A stretch of 64,000 nucleotides of DNA from an uncultured Bacteroidales bacterium. Its GTDB lineage: Bacteria; Bacteroidota; Bacteroidia; Bacteroidales; WCHB1-69. The position numbers and the translations under genes were made by a program. The stretch is taken from contig OMYJ01000003.1 in assembly GCA_900315245.1 (NCBI GenBank), forward strand, positions 158,121-222,120, written 5' to 3'. Below are positions 1 to 9,046 of this stretch, piece by piece. Under the pieces are notes generated by a model. It was not told where the DNA came from. It did not search any database and worked only from the letters and a program-made list of their open reading frames with translations. Positions within the stretch are counted from its first letter, which is position 1, and each line of letters opens with the position of its first letter.

Positions 1-79
1 CAATCTGTAATTGGCTGTCCGGCACCAACAACAAAACCACAAAATCGCCCCAACCTTAACATTCTAACCTTATAACCTT

Positions 80-1426
80 ATGAAAATCATCAATTTCTGC
101 GTCAACTTAGTACAGAAATACCTGCCGGAGCCGTTTGTTCTGGCCATTTTGTTAACGATTATCGCCGCGCTCACCGCCATGCCGGTATGCCACCAGACGC
201 CCGTGGAGGTGGTCGAACATTGGGGCAACGGCGTATGGGGACTGTTAGCTTTCTCCATGCAGATGTCGCTGATTTTGGTCTGCGGCGCGACCTTCGCCGG
301 GGCTCCCGCCGTCAAGAAAGGCATCCGCAAGATTGCAGCGTTGCCGAAGACTCCCGCCGCCGCCATTGCCACGGTGACGCTCGTCTCGGCCATCGCCTGC
401 TGGATTAACTGGGGCTTCGGCCTCATCGTGGGGGTCATCCTTGCCAAGGAGATCGCCCGCGACTGCAAAGGTGTGGATTACAGGTTATTGATTGCCTCTG
501 CCTATAGCGGATTCGTGGTGTGGCACGCCGGACTTTCAGGTTCCATCCCTCTGACCATGGCCACCGCCGGCGAAGCACTCACCAAGGCCACCAACGGTGC
601 CCTCACCGAGCCGGTCAGCGTCTCCTCTACCCTATTTGCCCCGCAGAACCTCATCATCGTGCTGCTCGTCATCATCGCCATCACCGTGGTCAACACGCTG
701 ATGCACCCCAAAGGCGAGCACGTGGTCACGGTGGATCCGCAGCTGCTGTACGAACCCGAGGAGGCGCCCGCGAAGGAAGACAAGTCCCCGGCAGCCAAGT
801 TAGAGCAGAGTTATCTCGTGTCGGGCATTGTCGCGCTTTTGGGTTTCAGTTTCCTGATTATCAAATTGTTTGTGAGAGGTGGCTCGTTAGATCTCAACGC
901 CGTCATCATGCTGTTCCTGTTCACGGGCATCCTGTTCCACGGAACTCCGATGCGTTATGTCCGTGCCTTCACGAAGTCAGCGGGCAGCGCGGCGGGTATC
1001 ATCCTGCAGTTCCCGTTCTACGCAGGCATCATGGGCATCATCACGGGGGTGGGCGCGTCGGGCATCTGCTACGGAACGGTCATCAGCGACGCCTGCATCG
1101 GCATCTCCACACCAACGACCTTCCCGTTGCTGACGTTCCTGTGCGCAGCGGTTCTCAACCTGTTCGTGCCCTCCGGCGGCGGTCACTGGGCTATTCAGGC
1201 GCCGGTGTTTTTCACGGCGGGCGCGAACCTCGGTGTCGATCCGGGACTAACAGGAATCTCCATCGCTTGGGGCGACGCGTGGACCAACCTCATCCAGCCC
1301 TTCTGGGCGTTGCCGGCTCTGGCCATCGCCAAACTCAACGCCAAGGACATCATGGGGTTCTGTCTCATTGATCTGGCGATTACGGGGTTGATTATTTGCG
1401 GGGGACTGCTATTTTGGGCGATGTAG
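80..1426 (+). CDS. atoE: short-chain fatty acid transporter (AtoE family)
   Basis: A 448-residue polytopic inner-membrane protein, hydrophobic almost throughout, with about ten predicted membrane segments. The sequence around residues 1-60 (YLPEPFVLAILLTI, then a conserved WGNGVWGLLAFSMQMSLI) and the later glycine-rich GGHWAIQAPVF segment match the AtoE/TIGR00366 short-chain fatty acid transporter family, whose usual length is about 440-460. The family is thought to move acetoacetate, butyrate or similar acids; the substrate here is inferred. The ATG follows an AT-rich leader with no clear -7 element. It stands alone, with repeat-rich spacer downstream. An acyl-CoA synthetase 8 kb away fits short-chain acid metabolism. 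Confidence 0.85.
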   Translation: MKIINFCVNLVQKYLPEPFVLAILLTIIAALTAMPVCHQTPVEVVEHWGNGVWGLLAFSMQMSLILVCGATFAGAPAVKKGIRKIAALPKTPAAAIATVTLVSAIACWINWGFGLIVGVILAKEIARDCKGVDYRLLIASAYSGFVVWHAGLSGSIPLTMATAGEALTKATNGALTEPVSVSSTLFAPQNLIIVLLVIIAITVVNTLMHPKGEHVVTVDPQLLYEPEEAPAKEDKSPAAKLEQSYLVSGIVALLGFSFLIIKLFVRGGSLDLNAVIMLFLFTGILFHGTPMRYVRAFTKSAGSAAGIILQFPFYAGIMGIITGVGASGICYGTVISDACIGISTPTTFPLLTFLCAAVLNLFVPSGGGHWAIQAPVFFTAGANLGVDPGLTGISIAWGDAWTNLIQPFWALPALAIAKLNAKDIMGFCLIDLAITGLIICGGLLFWAM

Positions 1427-1553
1427 TTAGTAGTTAGCAGTTAGCAGTAGTGGTGGTACGGAGGTCAAATTACAGATCACAATTCACTAATCACTGATCA
1501 CAAAAAAAATGTATTTTCGCACTTTCTAAATTAAGATAATCAAATTACAGATT

Positions 1554-2741
1554 GTGAGAAAGTTACATTTTGTTTTAGGTTTGATTTTGTGCATTATTTT
1601 GCCTTTTTCAGCCATTTCTCAGGAAGAGAGCGTGAAAAAAGAGAAGAAGAAAAAGGAACGGAAGGAGGTGAACCCTAATTTCAAGCATAAGTTTACCACG
1701 TTTCATTTGGAGGCCCGTGCCGATTTCGAGTACAACTATAATCTCGAGAAATGGGGTTCAATCGATCCATCGGGCACTTACACTGGCGGCTCCGTCACAC
1801 AACACCACTACGGCTTCCGTGGCGACTACTTCAACTTCCTGCTCGGCGGCGACATCGGCGACCACATTTCCTATTTCTTCCGTCAGCGTATTGTCCCCGT
1901 CAAGGGGTTTACGGAGTTGTTTGACAACACCGATTTTCTCTACATCCAGTATAAGTTCAACGACCATTGGTCGCTGCGCATGGGCAAGGAGGCCATCTAT
2001 GTGGGTGGATTCGAATATGACGCGCCGCCCATCGATGTCTATTACTACACCAACTACTGGGGCTCGTTCCCTTGCTTCCTGCTTGGAGTATCTGCCGCAT
2101 ACACCGACAAGAGCGGCAAGAACAAGCTCGTGCTCAATGTCGCCAACTCGCCTTACGTGCATTACAAGGACAACCGCTGGAACTCGGGACTGCTCTCCTA
2201 CAACCTCTACTGGAACGGCAAATTCGGACCATTTTCCACTCTTTACTCCGTCAACTTTTTGGAGTACCAGCGCGGCAAGTTCATCAATTTCATCGTGTTG
2301 GGTAACAAGCTCACGTTCGACAAATGGTCGCTCTATTTAGACTACATCAACCGCGCCGCCGGATTTAAGAAATTCTTCAATGACTTCTCCATAGTGAGCC
2401 GTTTGGACTGGCACGTCTCGCCAAGCGTAAATCTTTTTGCCAAAGGCGGTTACGACCAAAATTCCGCTGGTTACTATTATACCATTGGAAACGACCCGTA
2501 CGTGGATGTGGACATGCTGATGCCGAACAACAGGGCCTATTGTTTCTATGGTCTTGGCATGGAGTACCGTCCGCGCATCTATCCCGACTTGCGCGTCCAT
2601 GCGTATGTGGCCAACAGCACGATGACCCATCCTCTCGGTTATATTGGAGACAATAGCTGGAAAGATATGACCCTCACCGCCAACGTCGGCGTCACCTGGC
2701 GTTTGGATTTCATGAAATTCTTACCCGAAAAATTGAAATAA
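1554..2741 (+). CDS. outer-membrane porin, OprO/P-like
   Basis: A 395-residue secreted protein. Residues 1-22 form a signal peptide ending ISQ-EES, followed by a lysine-rich stretch (about 28-45). The rest alternates aromatic and polar residues (FEYNYN, WSLRMGKEAIYVGGFEY, YYTNYWGSF), typical of a beta-barrel, and ends in a short strand near LDFMKF. This looks like the phosphate-selective porin O/P superfamily; substrate specificity cannot be told. The start is GTG; a near-consensus -7 element (TATTTTCG, 1512-1519) lies 34 bases upstream. The next gene begins one base after the stop, so the two are almost certainly co-translated and may work as an outer-membrane/inner-membrane uptake pair. Confidence 0.75.
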   Translation: MRKLHFVLGLILCIILPFSAISQEESVKKEKKKKERKEVNPNFKHKFTTFHLEARADFEYNYNLEKWGSIDPSGTYTGGSVTQHHYGFRGDYFNFLLGGDIGDHISYFFRQRIVPVKGFTELFDNTDFLYIQYKFNDHWSLRMGKEAIYVGGFEYDAPPIDVYYYTNYWGSFPCFLLGVSAAYTDKSGKNKLVLNVANSPYVHYKDNRWNSGLLSYNLYWNGKFGPFSTLYSVNFLEYQRGKFINFIVLGNKLTFDKWSLYLDYINRAAGFKKFFNDFSIVSRLDWHVSPSVNLFAKGGYDQNSAGYYYTIGNDPYVDVDMLMPNNRAYCFYGLGMEYRPRIYPDLRVHAYVANSTMTHPLGYIGDNSWKDMTLTANVGVTWRLDFMKFLPEKLK

Positions 2742-2742
2742 T

Positions 2743-3990
2743 ATGCCCATATTCCATTTCAAAACCAACAACATCCTGCAACAAGTTTCGCGAATATCGC
2801 GGAACAACGTGGTGCGCTATATGGTGCGTGCATACGGCCGTACGCGGGAACTGATCATATTCCTGATCCTGTTCTTCGGCTTCTTCATCGGGCTGTCCAT
2901 CAAGATGAGTCTGCCGAACATGCTGAACACCTTCATGAACACAGCCTACAAACTACTGATAGACACGGTGTTCTACATCATGGCTATCACGGTGATGACG
3001 GGCGCCATCAGCAAGCTTTTCGTGGAGTTCGGTGTGGTGGTGCTGTTAGAGAAGATGTTGAAGCCGCTGATGAAGCCGCTTTACAATCTCCCCGGCGTGG
3101 CTTCGCTCGGTGCGGTGATGACCTTCCTGAGCGACAATCCGGCTATCATCACGCTGTCGAAGGACAAGACCTTCCGGCGCTACTTCAAACAGTACCAAAT
3201 CGCCTCACTGACCAACTTCGGCACCTCCTTCGGCATGGGATTGGTGGTGGTGGCCTTCATGACGGGCCGCGGTTACGGTAGCGGAGCCTTGGTCGGACTG
3301 GCGGGGGCGTTCATCGGCAGTATCGTCACCACGCGCATGATGCAGAAGCTGACGCTGAAGAGCTATCCCGAATTGGATTCCCCAATGCCTGACACTGTCG
3401 TGGAGGAGAAACCTTTGGACGAGGTAGTCAATGAAACGGACGAAAAAGGGGCTAAAATAGAGGAAGAGAAGAAAGGACCGTTCTTGCGCACGCTCAACGC
3501 CATGCTCGATGGCGGCAAGGGCGGTGTGGAAATCGGTCTCTCCATCATCCCCGGCGTGCTGATCATCTCCACCATTGTGATGATGACGACGTTTGGTGCC
3601 CCTGCTGTCGGCGGTTACACAGGCGGCGCTTACGAGGGCGTTCCGTTGCTCCCGTGGCTGGCTTCCAAGATTGATTTTGTGTTCCGCTGGTTATTCGGCT
3701 TTGAACATCCCGAGCTGATTGCCTTTCCGATTACCGCGTTGGGTGCTGTGGGTGCGGCCATCGGTCTGGTGCCCGCTTTCGATGCTTCAGGTCTTATCGA
3801 CGGCAACGCCATCGCCGTCTTCACCGCCATGGGCATGTGCTGGAGCGGCTTTTTAAGCACGCACACCGGCATGTTGGATTCCCTCGGCTACCGCCAGCTG
3901 ATCTCCAAGGCCATCGCCTCACATACCGTCGGCGGCCTCATCGCCGGCATCTCCGCGCATTGGCTGTTTGTGCTAATCTCACTGATATAG
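2743..3990 (+). CDS. Gate-domain (nucleoside recognition) membrane permease
   Basis: A 415-residue inner-membrane protein with about nine hydrophobic segments and two Gate-type halves separated by a charged cytoplasmic loop (about residues 210-245, rich in E and K). The motif FLSDNPAIITLSKDKTFRRYFKQYQ and the paired hydrophobic repeats match the nucleoside-recognition/Gate family related to spore-maturation proteins SpmA/SpmB and FeoB gates. The transported molecule is unknown. ATG sits one base after the porin stop codon, indicating an operon. A 7-bp hairpin follows the stop and may end transcription. Confidence 0.7.
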   Translation: MPIFHFKTNNILQQVSRISRNNVVRYMVRAYGRTRELIIFLILFFGFFIGLSIKMSLPNMLNTFMNTAYKLLIDTVFYIMAITVMTGAISKLFVEFGVVVLLEKMLKPLMKPLYNLPGVASLGAVMTFLSDNPAIITLSKDKTFRRYFKQYQIASLTNFGTSFGMGLVVVAFMTGRGYGSGALVGLAGAFIGSIVTTRMMQKLTLKSYPELDSPMPDTVVEEKPLDEVVNETDEKGAKIEEEKKGPFLRTLNAMLDGGKGGVEIGLSIIPGVLIISTIVMMTTFGAPAVGGYTGGAYEGVPLLPWLASKIDFVFRWLFGFEHPELIAFPITALGAVGAAIGLVPAFDASGLIDGNAIAVFTAMGMCWSGFLSTHTGMLDSLGYRQLISKAIASHTVGGLIAGISAHWLFVLISLI

Positions 3991-3993
3991 CCT

Positions 3994-4016
3994 GCATTAT
4001 TTCATAATGCTAACAA
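3994..4016 (+). terminator. possible terminator hairpin after the permease gene
   Basis: A perfect 7-bp stem (GCATTAT / ATAATGC) with a 3-base loop begins four bases after the stop codon. The following tract is only mildly T-rich, so a terminator role is tentative. Confidence 0.4.
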
Positions 4017-4187
4017 TTTCTTTGGTCACACAACTCTTGGGATTGAAAAGCCTATTGCGATTAGTGACCAACGGATAGTGATTTGCTACTAAGGAATATG
4101 AGTAATGGAAGTTGAAATAATCGGTAAAGATGTAACATTTCCCATTTTTTGTGCGTTATCACTTCTGGCAAATAGTACATTCTCAAG

Positions 4188-5561
4188 ATGGAACAAACGA
4201 AATCACGCTATAAGTATTGCCCGTCCCTTTCACGATGGGCTGCTCTCGTAGCGTTGGTTGTACTGTCTCCGCATCTATCGGCACAACAGGAGGATTGCGT
4301 GATTTCCTTGCCTTATTACGAGGTCTTCGACCATCCGGAAGATTGGACACCTTATTGGGAACTTCCGCAATTTGGTACCGTGGACATTGTGGAAGACAAC
4401 TGCTGGCGCTGGAACATCGACGACCACCACCTCGCCATGCTCGGCGAGGTGTATGAACTGTACTGGCCTGACGAATGGAGTGCTGGCCAGACGAACCACT
4501 GCATCCAAATCTGTTCCAGATACACTTCCCTTCCCGGAACGCACCAGTACCAACAGACGCTTATTGGTTTTGTCAGCCTTGTGATAACCCCGGAGCTGGA
4601 CTCCAAGCCACAAAGTGTCAGTTTCAGCACCTTTTCCTTTGGCAATTATGACCCCGTTTACGCGGGCGACAGCGTACGAAAACGTCTTGTGGTGGGGTAT
4701 ATCTCCGACACCAGCGACTGGAAGGGGAGCTTTGTGGGTGTTGACACATTGGAACTCACACGGGAACGCCTGGTTTGGGAACGATTTACCGTGACTGGTT
4801 TTGATGACATGCCCGCCCCCTACCACTTGGCCTTCTTCAACGACTCCCTCCTCCAATGGCCGGCTCAGTCTCTCGGAACCTGGCAGGATCCAGCTCCCAT
4901 GATGTACCGTTTCTATATCGACAGTATCCACATCGAACGGCGTCCCTGGGTTCATGACACCTTGACAATGTTCGCGACCACCTGCCAAGGAACAGGTTAT
5001 TTCGAGGACGGATTCCTCATCAGCGCTGAAGAGACAGCCGTCCCGGGGAACATCATTGTGCAGGATTCCATCATCAGTGAAGATACCATACATTACCGGA
5101 TTCTCCATCTTTCTATACGACCGGTTGAACACACCCAGCTTGTGGAATACATTTCCCCTGGTGACACTGTTCTCTTCAACGGGATGGCATACACTGTTCC
5201 CGGCGATTATCCGTTCACACTCATCTCCACAGACGGGTGTGATTCCATGGTGACGCTGCATATCCTCTACCATCCGGGGGAATCTCTGTCCGTCAAGATT
5301 TGGATTCCCAATGCCATCCACCCGAATGGTAACGGACACAACGATGTCTTCAAACCCGTATTCAATTATCCTGAAGAAGTGGAGAATTACCGGATGGAAG
5401 TGTATAACCGCTGGGGAGGCCTTGTCTTCCGGACTCAGGAGATTGAATCCGGTTGGGATGCCTGTTACGTCCCCGAAGGGGTGTATCGGTATGAAATCCA
5501 CTACAAGGAGAGGAACACGGCCGCCAAATCCGTTTCTGGAAGCGTGACCGTGTTGCGATAA
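4188..5561 (+). CDS. secreted protein with T9SS gliding-motility C-terminal domain
   Basis: A 457-residue secreted protein. Residues 1-33 are a signal peptide (basic start, hydrophobic VALVVLSPHLSA, cleavage near SAQ). The middle (about 34-370) is rich in Trp, Tyr and Asp and has no family I recognise. The last 90 residues (VKIWIPNAIHPNGNGHNDVF, VYNRWGGLVF, WDACYVPEGVYRYEI) are a gliding-motility-associated C-terminal domain, the type-B sorting signal for the type IX secretion system. The protein is therefore probably exported across the outer membrane and released or anchored at the surface. It is monocistronic, with a strong terminator straight after the stop. Confidence 0.85.
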   Translation: MEQTKSRYKYCPSLSRWAALVALVVLSPHLSAQQEDCVISLPYYEVFDHPEDWTPYWELPQFGTVDIVEDNCWRWNIDDHHLAMLGEVYELYWPDEWSAGQTNHCIQICSRYTSLPGTHQYQQTLIGFVSLVITPELDSKPQSVSFSTFSFGNYDPVYAGDSVRKRLVVGYISDTSDWKGSFVGVDTLELTRERLVWERFTVTGFDDMPAPYHLAFFNDSLLQWPAQSLGTWQDPAPMMYRFYIDSIHIERRPWVHDTLTMFATTCQGTGYFEDGFLISAEETAVPGNIIVQDSIISEDTIHYRILHLSIRPVEHTQLVEYISPGDTVLFNGMAYTVPGDYPFTLISTDGCDSMVTLHILYHPGESLSVKIWIPNAIHPNGNGHNDVFKPVFNYPEEVENYRMEVYNRWGGLVFRTQEIESGWDACYVPEGVYRYEIHYKERNTAAKSVSGSVTVLR

Positions 5562-5597
5562 AGAAAAACGGAAGGCGAATTCGTCTTCCGTTTTTCT
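5562..5597 (+). terminator. strong intrinsic terminator
   Basis: A long hairpin starts at the stop codon of the T9SS cargo gene: the 13-base arms 5562-5574 and 5585-5597 (AGAAAAACGGAAG and its complement) pair perfectly and the centre CGAATTCG is itself self-complementary. The right arm ends in a T run. It is A/T-flanked on both sides and could work in both directions. Confidence 0.85.
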
Positions 5598-5771
5598 ATC
5601 AACAACAACCAATTTTATATATTAAATCATGACAATTCTGCTCTGATTTTCACGATGCAAAGAAACAATCTTTTCATCACACAGCTAATCCCCATTTTTT
5701 GTGTTTTATTTAACAACCAGTCATTATTAGTGGGGATATACAAACAAGGCCATTCCTAATAGAATTTTTTG

Positions 5772-5779
5772 TATCTTTG
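5772..5779 (+). promoter_or_regulatory. -7 promoter element of the ROK kinase gene
   Basis: TATCTTTG, an exact match to the Bacteroidota -7 consensus, 21 bases before the ATG at 5801. It shows that in-frame TTG codons further upstream are not the start. Confidence 0.75.
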
Positions 5780-5800
5780 CCCCGTAAAATTTTACAAGGA

Positions 5801-6904
5801 ATGTATAATAACGACCCGCGCACCGTCATCACCTTAGACGCCGGCGGCACGCATTTCCGTTTTTCGGCGATGCGGGGCTGTGAGGCGGTAACCGAAACTT
5901 TTGAGCTGCCCACCCATCCCAACGATTTGTCGCAACTGTTGGAAGACCTCCGCAACGGATTCCAGCACATTATCGACCAGCTACCGGAAAAGCCCGTCGC
6001 CATCAGCTTCGCCTTTCCGGGACCCGCGGACTACCCCAACGGCGTGTTTCCCAGCCGTCTCACCAACTTCCCCTGTTTCGAAGGGGGAGTCGCTTTGAGT
6101 GCCTTTCTGGAAAATCAGTTCGGGTTGCCCGTCTTCATCAACAACGATGCCGACCTGTTCACCTACGGCGAGGCTCTAGCCGGCGCACTGCCGATGTTGA
6201 ACGAAAAAATCCGCAATGCAGGCGGTGTGAAACAATACCAGAATCTGATCGGTTTCATCCTCGGGACAGGATTCGGTATCGGCATAACTTCCCACAACCA
6301 GATGTTCATGGGCGACAACTGCTGCTCCGAGATTTACTGCACTCCCAGCAAATGGGGGCAGGAACTCATCGCTGAGGAAGGCATTTCCCTCCGTGCGGTG
6401 TTGCGCTACTACCGCGAACTCGCGCATGATGAAAAAGCCGACGGATATACAGACTCTTACGACATATACCGCATTGCCGACGGCACGCTTGACGGCGACA
6501 AGGAGGCCGCCATGAAAGCTTTCGCCCGTTTCGGCGAGGCGGCGGGCTATGCCATCGCGCAGGCGGCCTGCATGTTGGACGGCATCATCGTGTTGGGCGG
6601 CGGCGTCAGCAAGGCCGCAAAATTCTACATGCCCGCACTGCTCCAGGAGGTTCGCGCCACCATGCACACCCTCAACGGGAACAAACTGCCCCGCGTGCCT
6701 TCCTTCATCTACAACCTTGAGGATCCGACGGAATTTGAACAATTCGTCAAAGGCCAGACCAAGGAGCTTGAGGTCTTCGGCACCGACAAGCGCATCCGCA
6801 TCGACACGCAAAAACGCCTCGGCATCACGCTTTCACAACTCGGCACCTCCCGCGCCACCGCCATCGGCGCCTACTGCTTCGCCCTCCACGCACTCGACAA
6901 TTGA
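5801..6904 (+). CDS. ROK-family sugar kinase or related protein (divergent)
   Basis: A 367-residue protein with the ROK/ASKHA ATPase fold: phosphate loop DAGGTHFRF near residues 12-20, AFPGPADYPNGVF near 70, the NNDADLF catalytic-Asp region near 115, ILGTGFGIGI near 155, and a C-terminal GIIVLGGGVS nucleotide-binding motif. ROK enzymes phosphorylate glucose or N-acetyl-hexosamines. The canonical zinc motif CxCGxxGCxE is not present; in its place is NCCSEIYCTPSKWGQELIAEE-like sequence, so substrate and even activity are uncertain. The start follows the -7 element at 5772. The phosphohexomutase gene comes next, which supports a sugar-phosphate role. Cytoplasmic. Confidence 0.75.
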   Translation: MYNNDPRTVITLDAGGTHFRFSAMRGCEAVTETFELPTHPNDLSQLLEDLRNGFQHIIDQLPEKPVAISFAFPGPADYPNGVFPSRLTNFPCFEGGVALSAFLENQFGLPVFINNDADLFTYGEALAGALPMLNEKIRNAGGVKQYQNLIGFILGTGFGIGITSHNQMFMGDNCCSEIYCTPSKWGQELIAEEGISLRAVLRYYRELAHDEKADGYTDSYDIYRIADGTLDGDKEAAMKAFARFGEAAGYAIAQAACMLDGIIVLGGGVSKAAKFYMPALLQEVRATMHTLNGNKLPRVPSFIYNLEDPTEFEQFVKGQTKELEVFGTDKRIRIDTQKRLGITLSQLGTSRATAIGAYCFALHALDN

Positions 6905-6944
6905 GACGTATGACGTGTGACGTATGATAAAAAGATGTAGCACG

Positions 6945-7125
6945 TAAGACTTGAAATTAAAAGACTTAGACTTAAACTTCGACTTAAACTTTGACTTAAA
7001 CTTAGCCTTAGACTTAGACTAATCACTAATCACCAATCACTAATCACCAATCACTAATCACCAATCACTAATCACCAATCACTAATCACCAATCACTAAT
7101 CACCAATCACTAATCACTAATCAAC
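6945..7125. repeat. tandem simple repeats in the ROK-mutase spacer
   Basis: The 299-base spacer between the kinase and mutase genes is nearly all low-complexity repeat. First comes an ACTTAR-type hexamer array (6948-7019, variants of gacttaaactt), then about seven copies of a 14-base unit AATCACTAATCACC (7021-7120). No gene, clear promoter or structured RNA is visible. Confidence 0.9.
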
Positions 7126-7203
7126 CACCAATCCCCAAATTCAATAACCAATAACCTATAACCCATAACCTTTAAAAAAATACAAACCAAATATCACCCA
7201 AAT

Positions 7204-8931
7204 ATGGCAAAAGATTTAACCCAGCAGCATATCGATTCCTGGTTAAACGGGAATTTCGATCAGGACACGAAAAAAGAAATCCTGAGAATGCAAGCGGATG
7301 ATCCTGCAGCATTATCAGACGCTTTTTACAGAACCCTTGAATTCGGAACTGGCGGCATGCGCGGCATTTTAGGTGTCGGTACCAACCGGATGAACAAATA
7401 CACCGTCGGCTTTGCCACTCAGGGATTGGCCAACTATCTGATAAAGTGTTGCAAGCAGAACATCAAAGTGGCTATCTCCTTCGATTCACGCAACTTCAGT
7501 GCAGAGTTTGCTAAAATCTCCGCCAACATTCTGGCGGCTAACGACATACAGGTTTTCCTGTTTGACTCGCTGCGCCCCACTCCGGAACTTTCTTTCGCCG
7601 TGCGTCACCTGCAATGCAACGCCGGCATCATGATTACCGCATCACACAACCCGAAAGAATATAACGGCTACAAGGTTTATTGGAACGACGGCGGTCAGCT
7701 CGTTCCACCCCACGACAAAAATGTCATCACCGAAGTCAACAAGATCAAATCGGTCGATCAGGTGAAATGGGACGGTCGCCCCGACCTGATCCGTATCATC
7801 GGAAAAGACATCGACAACGTCTATCTCACCCTCATCAAACGGCTCACCTTGAATCCGGAAACGGTGGCGGAAGCTAAAGACCTCTGCATCGTCTATACGC
7901 CTCTGCATGGCACTGGCATCTCCGTGGTGCCACAGGCATTGTCAGACTTCGGCTTCAAGAACGTGCATATCGTAGAGGAACAAGCGGTCACCGATGGCAA
8001 TTTCCCGACCGTGAAATCTCCAAACCCCGAGGAACACGCCGCCCTGGAGCTGGCCATCAAGAAAGCCAAGAAAGTTAAGGCTGACATCGTGTTGGCCACT
8101 GACCCCGATGCGGACCGTGTGGGCATTGCCGTACGCGACAAAGATGGTGACTACCAACTTTTCAACGGCAACCAAACAGCCACGCTGCTGTTCCACTACG
8201 TGCTTTCACAGACCAATATCAATCCGCTGGAAAACAATTTCTTCTTGGTGAAGACCATTGTCACCACCGACCTCATCAACCAGATAGCCACCGATTACAA
8301 TGTCGAATGTTTTGACGTACTTACTGGTTTCAAATACATCGCCGAAAAGATTCGCGAATACGAGGGCAAGAAACAGTTTATGGTCGGCGGCGAGGAAAGC
8401 TACGGTTACCTTGTCGGTGATTTTGTGCGCGACAAGGATGCCGTATCCGCCTGCTGCATGATTGCCGAAATGGCAGCCTATTACAAAACCGTCTATCACA
8501 AATCCCTGATTGACCAACTGGAAACGCTTTATCGCCAGTACCAATATTTCAAGGAAGATATGGTTTCGCTGACAGAGCCGGGTGAAGCGGGTATGCAGGC
8601 CATCCAGCAACGCATGACGGACTTGCGCGAACATGCCCCGAAAAACCTGGGCGGACAACCGGTGCTCAAAATTTTTGACTACAAAACCCAGTGTTCCTAT
8701 AATACCCAAACCAAAACAAGCGACCGCATCGCACTGCCCGTTTCCAATGTCCTCCAATTTCTCACCGCCGATGGCAGCAAAGTTACTGTCCGCCCGTCCG
8801 GCACAGAACCCAAGATCAAATTCTATTTCAGTGTCTGCGGGAACATTCTTCCGGAACAAACCCTCGAAGAGGTGGACAACATTCTGAAGGAACGCATCGC
8901 AGGATTAAAGAAGGATTTGGGACTTTGTTAA
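7204..8931 (+). CDS. phosphohexomutase (alpha-phosphoglucomutase/phosphomannomutase)
   Basis: A 575-residue cytoplasmic enzyme of the alpha-D-phosphohexomutase superfamily, the usual length for PgcA-type enzymes. Domain landmarks in order: GTGGMRG near residue 50, the catalytic phosphoserine loop TASHNP near 144-149, the metal-binding ATDPDADR near 297-304, the sugar-binding GGEESYG near 395-401, and the phosphate-binding RPSGTEPK near 529-536. All are intact, so it should interconvert hexose 1- and 6-phosphates. Whether it prefers glucose or mannose cannot be read from the sequence. It follows the ROK gene on the same strand but behind a repeat-filled spacer. Confidence 0.92.
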   Translation: MAKDLTQQHIDSWLNGNFDQDTKKEILRMQADDPAALSDAFYRTLEFGTGGMRGILGVGTNRMNKYTVGFATQGLANYLIKCCKQNIKVAISFDSRNFSAEFAKISANILAANDIQVFLFDSLRPTPELSFAVRHLQCNAGIMITASHNPKEYNGYKVYWNDGGQLVPPHDKNVITEVNKIKSVDQVKWDGRPDLIRIIGKDIDNVYLTLIKRLTLNPETVAEAKDLCIVYTPLHGTGISVVPQALSDFGFKNVHIVEEQAVTDGNFPTVKSPNPEEHAALELAIKKAKKVKADIVLATDPDADRVGIAVRDKDGDYQLFNGNQTATLLFHYVLSQTNINPLENNFFLVKTIVTTDLINQIATDYNVECFDVLTGFKYIAEKIREYEGKKQFMVGGEESYGYLVGDFVRDKDAVSACCMIAEMAAYYKTVYHKSLIDQLETLYRQYQYFKEDMVSLTEPGEAGMQAIQQRMTDLREHAPKNLGGQPVLKIFDYKTQCSYNTQTKTSDRIALPVSNVLQFLTADGSKVTVRPSGTEPKIKFYFSVCGNILPEQTLEEVDNILKERIAGLKKDLGLC

Positions 8932-8965
8932 TGATGAATGTTGAATGTTGAATAATTTGATAAAT

Positions 8966-8994
8966 GTAGGAGACGCAATGCATTGCGTCTCTAC
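8966..8994. repeat. dispersed palindrome, copy 1
   Basis: A 20-bp perfect palindrome (AGACGCAATG and its complement, 8971-8990) flanked by GTAG/CTAC. It lies 34 bases after the mutase stop and may also act as a terminator-like hairpin. A second, slightly diverged copy is at 9682-9709, with the same flanks. Confidence 0.85.
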
Positions 8995-9046
8995 CAATCA
9001 AAACTCACAATTCACCAATCACTAATCACTAATCACAAAAGATTCA

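Noticed and set aside
1..79. Start of the window
   Set aside because: No partial gene, promoter or RNA can be supported in these bases.
520..1371. A 283-codon plus-strand frame in another phase
   Set aside because: It lies inside the transporter gene and is rich in Arg, His and Pro, as expected of a shifted GC-rich frame.
4275..5612. A 445-codon open frame on the minus strand over the T9SS cargo gene
   Set aside because: It is antisense to a gene with signal peptide, sorting domain and terminator; its product resembles no protein.
7021..7125. Possible CRISPR array
   Set aside because: The 14-base units are directly tandem with no unique spacers.
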